Positions 1-3,977 of a stretch of DNA of 14,477 bases are shown here, in pieces (the first letter of the stretch is position 1; each line of letters begins with the position of its first letter). A model generated the notes under the pieces. That model was given only the letters and a program-made list of their open reading frames with translations, did no database searches and was not told the origin of the DNA. Source of the stretch: an uncultured Clostridia bacterium (GTDB lineage Bacteria > Bacillota > Clostridia > Christensenellales > Borkfalkiaceae); the NCBI GenBank assembly GCA_946628865.1, contig CAMOXE010000161.1, positions 1-14,477 on the forward strand, read 5' to 3'. Made by a program: the position numbers and the translations under genes.

Positions 1-104
1 TAGAACGAAACCTTTTCGTTTGCAAGTAATTTTTTAAGGTCGTCGCCGTAAACGGTTTGCTTTATAAAACCTCTTTCTTCCAAAATATCGTAAACGTTTT
101 TCAT
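1..104 (-). CDS. tyrS: Tyrosyl-tRNA synthetase, N-terminal fragment (runs off left edge)
   Basis: Only the first 34 codons are inside the window. They read MKNVYDILEERGFIKQTVYG followed by a DDLKKLL...EKVSF segment. This is the usual start of bacterial tyrosyl-tRNA synthetase (TyrRS), just before the class I 'FYIGFDPT' signature, which would lie outside. The enzyme charges tRNA-Tyr in the cytoplasm. The ATG is at 104-102. It has no Shine-Dalgarno sequence, and the predicted transcription start (about 107) lies only about 3 nt upstream, so the message may be leaderless. It is transcribed divergently from the amidase at 190, and the two promoters share one -35 region. Identification rests on a short fragment recognised by eye, but the match to the TyrRS N-terminus is close. 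Confidence 0.85.
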   Translation of the reverse strand, partial: MKNVYDILEERGFIKQTVYGDDLKKLLANEKVSF

Positions 105-113
105 AATATGTAA

Positions 114-142
114 AGTATAAAACAAATAAATGTTTTTGTCAA
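114..142 (-). promoter_or_regulatory. tyrS promoter (TTGACA-N17-TATACT)
   Basis: On the minus strand the -35 TTGACA is at 142-137 and the -10 TATACT at 119-114, with exactly 17 bp between them. The predicted +1 is near 107, three bases before the tyrS ATG. The -35 lies in the near-palindrome TTTGTCAAA. On the plus strand this gives TTGTCA (136-141), which with N17 and TATATG (159-164) is a weaker candidate promoter for the divergent amidase gene. Confidence 0.75.
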
Positions 143-189
143 ATAAAATCTGGCGGAATATATGCCGAGCAAGTCAAATAATATATATT

Positions 190-864
190 ATGACTAAAAA
201 AATCCTGAGTTTAACGCTTGTTATATGTATAGTGGGATTGTCGGGCGCGTTTGCCGTAAGAGCGGCAAAACCGACGGCTCACCCGATAAGCGGGTATACG
301 GTCGTAATAGACGCCGGACACGGCGGAGTGGACGGCGGAGTAACGGGAATTGTTACCGGGGTAAAGGAAAGCGATCTCAACCTGCTGATAGCGAACGCCT
401 TAAAGAGGGAGTTCGAGAGCGCGGGGATAAACGTAGTAATGACGCGGACGAGCGCGGCGGGGCTATACGGCGCGATGAGCAAGGGTTTTAAGATGCGGGA
501 TATGGAAAAGCGGAAGGAGATAATCAACTCAAGCGGCGCGGAAATAATGATATCCGTACATTTAAACAAGTTCTCCGACTCCGAGCGCCGCGGGGCGCAA
601 GCGTTTTACAAGATAGGCGACGAGAGATCCAAAGCGCTATCCGAGAGCATACAAGCCGAATTTAACTTAGGCGGCAGGAAATACTCTTCGCTTAAAGGCG
701 ATTATTACGTTCTTAACGAGTCGAATTGCACGGCGGTGCTTTGCGAATGCGGATTTTTATCGAGCGCGGCAGACGAGGCGCTTTTGCTGACCGAAAGTCA
801 TCGCGAAAAGGTGGCGAAGAGCATTTTGACGGGTACTTTGAAATATTTAGCCGAAAACCCTTGA
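190..864 (+). CDS. cwlD: N-acetylmuramoyl-L-alanine amidase, CwlD-like (Amidase_3)
   Basis: Secreted or membrane-anchored zinc amidase of 224 aa that cuts the bond between muramic acid and L-Ala in peptidoglycan. CwlD proteins do this during spore cortex formation, leading to muramic-delta-lactam. Residues 1-26 form a signal peptide or anchor (MTKKILSLTLVICIVGL, then a small-residue stretch). The Amidase_3 fold follows, with zinc ligands H44 (DAGHGG), E60 (GVKESDL) and H124 (SVHLN) and catalytic E186 (CECGFLS). The segment around GAQAFY and the overall length (CwlD about 237 aa) favour CwlD over multi-domain LytC or AmiC types. I chose ATG 190 over the in-frame ATG 130 because 190 begins the signal peptide directly and 130 lies in the promoter region. 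No SD sequence is seen before 190. The stop codon TGA (862-864) lies inside the -35 box of the next transcription unit. Confidence 0.85.
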   Translation: MTKKILSLTLVICIVGLSGAFAVRAAKPTAHPISGYTVVIDAGHGGVDGGVTGIVTGVKESDLNLLIANALKREFESAGINVVMTRTSAAGLYGAMSKGFKMRDMEKRKEIINSSGAEIMISVHLNKFSDSERRGAQAFYKIGDERSKALSESIQAEFNLGGRKYSSLKGDYYVLNESNCTAVLCECGFLSSAADEALLLTESHREKVAKSILTGTLKYLAENP

Positions 865-889
865 CAAAGTCGCGGAAGTGTGTTAGAAT
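861..889 (+). promoter_or_regulatory. Promoter of riboswitch-flotillin unit (TTGACA-N17-TAGAAT)
   Basis: TTGACA at 861-866, a 17-bp spacer, and TAGAAT at 884-889 form a good sigma-A promoter. The predicted start is near 896, just before the structured leader. The -35 contains the TGA stop of the upstream amidase, so the two units abut with no spacer. Confidence 0.8.
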
Positions 890-895
890 AATACC

Positions 896-1013
896 ACAAT
901 AAGGGAGTAGGACCGCAAACGCGGAACGGTATCGTCAACACGGTTGCCCGGGCAATCCGGTATCGATTGAAATCCGAGACTTTTGTCGCAAAGGGCGGCA
1001 AAGGTCTTTTTTT
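896..1013 (+). ncRNA. yybP-ykoY-like (Mn2+) riboswitch leader
   Basis: The leader between promoter and flotillin carries the landmarks of the yybP-ykoY manganese riboswitch. GGGAGTAG sits near the 5' end (903-910), CGTCAACAC is in the middle (933-941), and CCGAGACTTTTG is at the 3' side (974-985). A 5' segment CAATAAG (897-903) can pair with CTTTTG (980-985, one bulged U) to make stem P1. That same CTTTTG is part of the left arm of the terminator at 977-1013, so aptamer closure and termination are mutually exclusive, as expected for an ON switch. Internal hairpins CCGC/GCGG and CGG-TTGC/GCAA-CCG fit helical elements. The family is known to sense Mn2+ and to control exporters such as MntP, TerC homologues and P-type ATPases. 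Here the gene behind it is a flotillin, which is unusual. The assignment is by eye from conserved motifs; a covariance-model search would decide. Confidence 0.7.
977..1013 (+). terminator. Intrinsic terminator of the riboswitch expression platform
   Basis: AGACTTTTGTCGC (977-989) pairs with GCGGCAAAGGTCT (995-1007) around an AAAGG loop. The 13-bp stem has two G-U pairs and is followed by TTTTTTT (1007-1013). Its left arm overlaps the predicted P1 strand of the aptamer. The flotillin SD (1032-1040) and ATG (1050) lie downstream, so termination here would silence the gene. Confidence 0.85.
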
Positions 1014-1049
1014 ACGGTTCTATACTCAACTTAAGGAGGTTTTATTGTT

Positions 1050-2477
1050 ATGATAGTTGCAATTATAATAGCGGTTGCGCTGATTGTGCTTTTGGGTGTG
1101 GCGGGGGATCTCAAAGCGCCGCCGGACACGGCGTACATTATATCCGGTCTCGGCAAAAGGCGGATACTTATAGGTAAAGCGGGTTGGCGCATGCCGTTTT
1201 TCGAGAGAGTGGATAAACTTTCTCTTCGGGTTATGCAAGTAGACGTAAAGACGAGCGAGGCGGTTCCCACCAACGAGTTTATCAACGTAAACGTAGACGG
1301 CGTGGCGAATATCAAGATATCTTCCGACCCCGAACTTCTTAAAAAGGCGGCGGAAAGTTTACTCGGAATGCGCCAAGGCGAACTTATCAGCCTCGTAACG
1401 CAAGTACTCGAGGGTAACATGCGTGAGATAGTCGGCTCGGTAGGTCTTAAAGAGATGGTTCAAGACAGACAGGGCGTCGCGAAGAAGATAACCGAAAACG
1501 TCGTTCCGGATATGGAAAAACTCGGTATCGAAGTCGTAAACTTCAATATTCAGAATTTTAAGGATAACGCCGGCACCATAGAGAATATGGGTATCGACAA
1601 CGTCGAGCAGATAAGAAAGAACGCGCAGATAGCGAAGGCGAACGCGCAGAGGGATATAGCGATAGCGACGTCCAACGCACAGCAAGAGGCGAACGCGGTA
1701 AAGGTCGAGGCGGAAAAGAAGATAGCCGAGCAGAACGCGGAACTCGCCGTTCAGCAAGCGGATATGAAAGTGCGCGCCGACACGAAAAAGGCGGAGGCGG
1801 ACGCGGCGTATTCGATACAGCAAGAGAGCCAGAGAAAGACTATCGAGATAACCAAGGCGAACGCGGATATAGCGAGAAAGGAAAAGGAATCCGAACTTGC
1901 CGAAAAGGCGATCGCGCTTAAAGAAAAGCAACTCGACGCGGAAGTAAGAAAGCAAGCCGACGCGATGAACTACAAGATAATGAAAGAGGCTGAGGCGGAA
2001 CTTATCCGTCGCCAGAAAGACGCGGAGGCAAAGAAATACGAAGCGCTTATGGAGGCAGAGGCGAAGAGAGCCGAGGCTGAGGCGCTGAGGTTTGCGATGG
2101 AGCAAGAGGCGGAAGGTATTCGTGCGAAAGGTATTGCCGAGGCGGAGGCGATAGAGAAGAAAGCCGAAGCGCAGAGGAAGATGGGCGAGGCGTCGGTAAT
2201 GGAGATGTACCTTACGGCACTTCCCGAAGTAGTCAAGAACGCCGCCGCGCCGCTGGCGAAAGCGGATAAGATAGTAATGTACGGCGACGGCAACGCGACG
2301 AAAGTCGTAAAAGACGTAATGAACAGTACTTCGCAGATAATGGAAGGCATGAAGGAAAGCACGGGCTTAGACTTAAGCGCGTTGCTTGCGGGAGTAGTCG
2401 GCGGCAAGATCGCCGCGGCGAAACAGGATAATCGCGCGGACGAGGCGAAAGAGGAAGTCGCCGCGACCGAGGACTGA
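1050..2477 (+). CDS. Flotillin-family SPFH/band 7 membrane scaffold protein
   Basis: A 475-aa protein resembling bacterial flotillins (FloT/YuaG, YqiK). Residues 1-20 are one N-terminal membrane segment (MIVAIIIAVALIVLLGVAGD). The SPFH domain follows (about 25-190, containing VDKLSLRVMQVDV and VLEGNMREIVGSV). A long Ala/Glu/Lys coiled coil covers about 190-380 with repeated AEAEA/EAKK heptads, and the C-terminal region has ALPEVVKNAAAPLAKADKI, typical of flotillins. The family oligomerises at the inner face of the membrane and organises functional microdomains. The SD TAAGGAGGT (1032-1040) fixes the start at 1050. No NfeD partner gene is next to it, although one is common in other genomes. 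Regulation probably goes through the upstream Mn2+ riboswitch-like leader, which would link this scaffold to metal stress. That link is inference. Confidence 0.9.
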   Translation: MIVAIIIAVALIVLLGVAGDLKAPPDTAYIISGLGKRRILIGKAGWRMPFFERVDKLSLRVMQVDVKTSEAVPTNEFINVNVDGVANIKISSDPELLKKAAESLLGMRQGELISLVTQVLEGNMREIVGSVGLKEMVQDRQGVAKKITENVVPDMEKLGIEVVNFNIQNFKDNAGTIENMGIDNVEQIRKNAQIAKANAQRDIAIATSNAQQEANAVKVEAEKKIAEQNAELAVQQADMKVRADTKKAEADAAYSIQQESQRKTIEITKANADIARKEKESELAEKAIALKEKQLDAEVRKQADAMNYKIMKEAEAELIRRQKDAEAKKYEALMEAEAKRAEAEALRFAMEQEAEGIRAKGIAEAEAIEKKAEAQRKMGEASVMEMYLTALPEVVKNAAAPLAKADKIVMYGDGNATKVVKDVMNSTSQIMEGMKESTGLDLSALLAGVVGGKIAAAKQDNRADEAKEEVAATED

Positions 2478-2491
2478 AAATAAAGTTTTAA

Positions 2492-2628
2492 AAGATTGCC
2501 GCGTTAAGAATATCTGTCCCGTCATCGCGACGGGCGTTGTAGCCCAACGCCATTGATAGGGAGCGATAGCGGATGAGTTCTATTGTCCCCCGTCATTGCG
2601 AGGGAGCGATAGCGACCGCGGCAATCTT
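2492..2628. repeat. Palindromic interspersed repeat element (about 137 bp)
   Basis: The element is bounded by 12-bp inverted ends, AAGATTGCCGCG (2492-2503) and CGCGGCAATCTT (2617-2628). Inside are GTCATCGCGACGGG and CGTCATTGCGAGGG motifs, two copies of GAGCGATAGCG (2571-2581 region and 2604-2614), and a hairpin GGCGTTG/CAACGCC. It has no coding capacity. The GTCATTGCGAG...GCGGCAATC type of sequence is a familiar intergenic repeat scattered through many bacterial genomes and probably moves or spreads passively. It fills most of the gap between flotillin and the next terminator. Confidence 0.7.
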
Positions 2629-2643
2629 AAAAAAATGAAACGT

Positions 2644-2682
2644 AAAAACAAGGCGCTACGATTTTCGTAGCGCCTTGTTTTT
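2644..2682. terminator. Bidirectional intrinsic terminator
   Basis: AAAAACAAGGCGCTACGA (2644-2661) pairs perfectly over 18 bp with TCGTAGCGCCTTGTTTTT (2665-2682) around a TTT loop. The A-run on one side and T-run on the other let it work in both directions. It lies between the convergent flotillin and SLOG genes. Confidence 0.9.
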
Positions 2683-2705
2683 CGCATTTCAATAGTTTTC
2701 ATGAA

Positions 2706-3203
2706 TTATTTTTGTAAGTTTCCAAGGTTGAGGGTTTGGGGCTTTCCGCTTTTTATCTCGCCGAAATTTATAAAGGGTCTTTTCTTTAAAACGGCGTATT
2801 TCATCGCTTTATACGCACCGCTGTTTTCCGTTTTGCAAACGTAGAAAACGCAAAAGTGGCTCGTGTCTATCATCGCTTTGTTGCGGTAGTACAGTCTTGT
2901 ATACCAGTAATCAAAATCAAGGGGGAGAAATTCCGTCTCGTCGTAGTTTTTCCGGTCTGCCCAACGCGGCGGAGCGGAACCGTCCCACAAACAAAGCACG
3001 GTCTTTATATGCGGATATTTCAACTTAAGTTCTTTTACGACGTCTAAGCACCCGTAGTCGAAAGCACTGTACCCGCCGAACTTAAAAACGCCGTAATTTT
3101 CCTCGGTAATCAACTTTTCGAGTTTTTCACGAACTTTATGGGCTAAATCCGGATTAAAATCCATTTCTCTATGCCCGAAAAAGCAGCATATCTTGTAGTC
3201 CAT
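2706..3203 (-). CDS. SLOG-family DUF1273/YpsA-like protein
   Basis: A 165-aa protein with the hallmarks of the DUF1273/YpsA branch of the SLOG (Rossmann-like nucleotide-binding) superfamily. It has an N-terminal CCFFGHRE (residues 6-13, family form CCFTGHRP), the glycine-containing FGGYSAFDYGCLDVV strand-loop-helix, RNKAMID about residue 112, and a final NFGEI region. SLOG domains bind nucleotides or nucleotide-derived ligands; YpsA has been linked to cell division in Bacillus. The substrate here is unknown. The SD-like AGAGGT (3214-3209) precedes ATG 3203. The gene has no promoter of its own. It begins about 15 nt after the terminator of the first small-RNA repeat (3218-3377), so its expression probably depends on read-through from that unit. 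The stop faces the strong terminator at 2644-2682. Confidence 0.8.
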   Translation of the reverse strand: MDYKICCFFGHREMDFNPDLAHKVREKLEKLITEENYGVFKFGGYSAFDYGCLDVVKELKLKYPHIKTVLCLWDGSAPPRWADRKNYDETEFLPLDFDYWYTRLYYRNKAMIDTSHFCVFYVCKTENSGAYKAMKYAVLKKRPFINFGEIKSGKPQTLNLGNLQK

Positions 3204-3217
3204 ATTCTACCTCTACA

Positions 3218-3377
3218 ATAAAAGCGTCGCCCCAACGAGACGACGCCTGTAAAAATGCACAATCTCGTCTGCCGGACATAGAATAATAGCAAAAAAAAGC
3301 ATAATTATTCCGAAATAGTACACTTCTACCGAAGAAGTATACTTTTTTTTGCATAAAAATATTCTATTATCCAGCGC
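3218..3377 (-). ncRNA. Tandem structured small RNA, copy 1 (leader of SLOG gene)
   Basis: Predicted transcript on the minus strand from about 3377 to the T-run at 3223-3218. The 5' arm GCTGGATAATAGAATA pairs with TATTCTATGTCCGGC on the 3' side (one bulge, two G-U). An inner stem GCAAAAAAAAG/CTTTTTTTTGC follows. It encloses an apical hairpin, GTATACTTCT/AGAAGTGTAC with a UCGGU loop, and a mini-hairpin UAUU-UCGG-AAUA. The invariant tail (3268-3224) follows: ACGAGA, a 16-nt linker, then GCGTCG-TCTCGTTGGGG-CGACGC. The T-run is interrupted (TTTTATT) compared with TTTTTT in copies 2 and 3, so this terminator may be leakier, and it is the one ahead of the SLOG gene. I do not recognise the family. 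Confidence 0.7.
3220..3246 (-). terminator. Terminator of small RNA copy 1
   Basis: GCGTCG (3246-3241) pairs with CGACGC (3229-3224) and is followed by TTTTATT. The loop holds TCTCGT, which is complementary to the upstream ACGAGA. The SLOG gene SD begins only a few bases downstream. Confidence 0.7.
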
Positions 3378-3381
3378 TTAT

Positions 3382-3410
3382 ATTTTAGCACGTTTGATTT
3401 TATTTGTCAA
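3382..3410 (-). promoter_or_regulatory. Promoter of small RNA copy 1
   Basis: Minus-strand TTGACA (3410-3405), a 17-bp spacer, and TAAAAT (3387-3382). Predicted start near 3375, at the foot of the long hairpin. Confidence 0.75.
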
Positions 3411-3440
3411 ACAAAACCGGGGGAAAACCTAATTCGGGTT

Positions 3441-3469
3441 AAAAAAGCGTCGCCCCAACGAGACGACGC
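3441..3469 (-). terminator. Terminator of small RNA copy 2
   Basis: Stem GCGTCG (3469-3464) / CGACGC (3452-3447) with an 11-nt loop TCTCGTTGGGG, followed by TTTTTT (3446-3441). Confidence 0.8.
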
Positions 3470-3597
3470 CTGTAAAAATGCACAATCTCGTTTTGACAGA
3501 TAATTGAATAATCTACAATGAGTAAAATTATTCCGAAATAGTACACTTCTACCGAGAAGTATACTCATTGTAAAATAACGATATTCAATTATCTGTC
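3441..3597 (-). ncRNA. Tandem structured small RNA, copy 2 (most intact)
   Basis: Predicted minus-strand RNA of about 157 nt. It would begin with GACAGATAATTGAATA, which pairs perfectly with TATTCAATTATCTGTC on the 3' side. Inside are TACAATGAGTA/TACTCATTGTA (11 bp), the conserved apical hairpin GTATACTTCT-CGGT-AGAAGTGTAC (3565-3542 region) and the UCGG mini-hairpin. The outer and inner stem sequences differ from copy 1 yet stay complementary, which is direct support for an RNA fold under selection. The 3' tail (3491-3447) is identical to that of copy 1 and ends in GCGTCG/CGACGC plus TTTTTT. Confidence 0.75.
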
Positions 3598-3603
3598 AAA
3601 TGT

Positions 3604-3632
3604 ATTGTAACATATTCGACTTTTATTGTCAA
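3604..3632 (-). promoter_or_regulatory. Promoter of small RNA copy 2
   Basis: Minus-strand TTGACA (3632-3627), a 17-bp spacer, and TACAAT (3609-3604). Predicted start near 3597, which is the first paired base of the outer stem. Confidence 0.8.
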
Positions 3633-3661
3633 ACAAAACAGGGGAAAACCTAATTCGAGTT

Positions 3662-3690
3662 AAAAAAGCGTCGCCCCAACGAGACGACGC
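3662..3690 (-). terminator. Terminator of small RNA copy 3
   Basis: Stem GCGTCG (3690-3685) / CGACGC (3673-3668), followed by TTTTTT (3667-3662). Confidence 0.75.
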
Positions 3691-3815
3691 CTGTAAAAAT
3701 GCACAATCTCGCCTGCTAAGAAAACAAATATACCCGTACAAGTAATTGTTCCGAAAAAGCACACTTCTACCGAGAAGTATATTCATTGTAAAATAACGGT
3801 ATTCAATTATCTGTC
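3662..3815 (-). ncRNA. Tandem structured small RNA, copy 3 (outer stem degraded)
   Basis: Same plan as copies 1 and 2. The apical hairpin is ATATACTTCT-CGGT-AGAAGTGTGC and the invariant tail covers 3711-3668. The 5' arm (GACAGATAATTGAATACC...) is almost identical to copy 2, but the 3' arm (GGGTATATTTGTTTTCTTAG) is unrelated to that of copy 2. Only an inner part (ATACC/GGTAT, TACAA/TTGTA) can still pair, and the distal 13 nt of the 5' arm has no partner. This suggests a chimeric or decaying copy made by exchange with copy 2. Confidence 0.6.
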
Positions 3816-3821
3816 GGATGT

Positions 3822-3850
3822 ATTGTAACATAGTTGACTTTTATTGTCAA
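3822..3850 (-). promoter_or_regulatory. Promoter of small RNA copy 3
   Basis: Minus-strand TTGACA (3850-3845), a 17-bp spacer, and TACAAT (3827-3822). Nearly identical to the copy 2 promoter. Predicted start near 3815. Confidence 0.75.
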
Positions 3851-3942
3851 ACAAAACGAAAAAAACAGAAATACGTTTAACAAAACATTTGTAACGACGA
3901 AACGAGAAAAGGGCTTGCGTTAAAACGATTTATCGAAAACGC

Positions 3943-3971
3943 TTGAAAATATATCCGTTTAATGGTAAAAT
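3943..3971 (+). promoter_or_regulatory. Promoter of helicase-exonuclease gene (TTGAAA-N17-TAAAAT)
   Basis: TTGAAA 3943-3948, a 17-bp spacer, TAAAAT 3966-3971. The predicted +1 coincides with the A of ATG 3978, and no SD sequence precedes that ATG, which points to a leaderless mRNA. The stretch from 3851 to 3942 holds nothing else I can recognise. Confidence 0.7.
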
Positions 3972-3977
3972 TATAGT

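Larger units (their letters stand above)
3221..3860. repeat. Three direct repeats, period 221-223 bp
   Basis: The GCGTCGCCCCAACGAGACG block begins at 3224, 3447 and 3668. Each unit holds, in plus-strand order, a 44-bp invariant tail, a variable arm, a near-invariant apical core, a second variable arm, a promoter, and an AGGGGAAAACCTAATTCG-like spacer (last absent or altered after copy 3). The unit repeated is a whole transcription unit, not a short spacer-separated repeat. Confidence 0.9.

Noticed and set aside
1359..2407. Long open frames on the minus strand inside the flotillin gene (1359-2105 and 1970-2407)
   Set aside because: They come from the repetitive Ala/Glu/Lys coding bias of the coiled coil read backwards and have no recognisable domain or start signal.
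3169..3831. Short minus-strand open frames across the repeats (3169-3354 and 3589-3831)
   Set aside because: They simply translate the hairpin arms and terminators, share only the invariant repeat segment, and lack start signals; they cross the predicted terminators.
3224..3860. CRISPR array reading of the three direct repeats
   Set aside because: The period is over 220 bp, the repeated block is a whole promoter-hairpin-terminator unit, and the variable parts are self-complementary arms rather than spacers.
2706..3860. Type III toxin-antitoxin system as a firm call
   Set aside because: Known antitoxin repeats are much shorter (a few tens of nt) and follow one promoter, and the protein is SLOG-like rather than a ToxN/AbiQ-type RNase. 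Kept only as a loose analogy.
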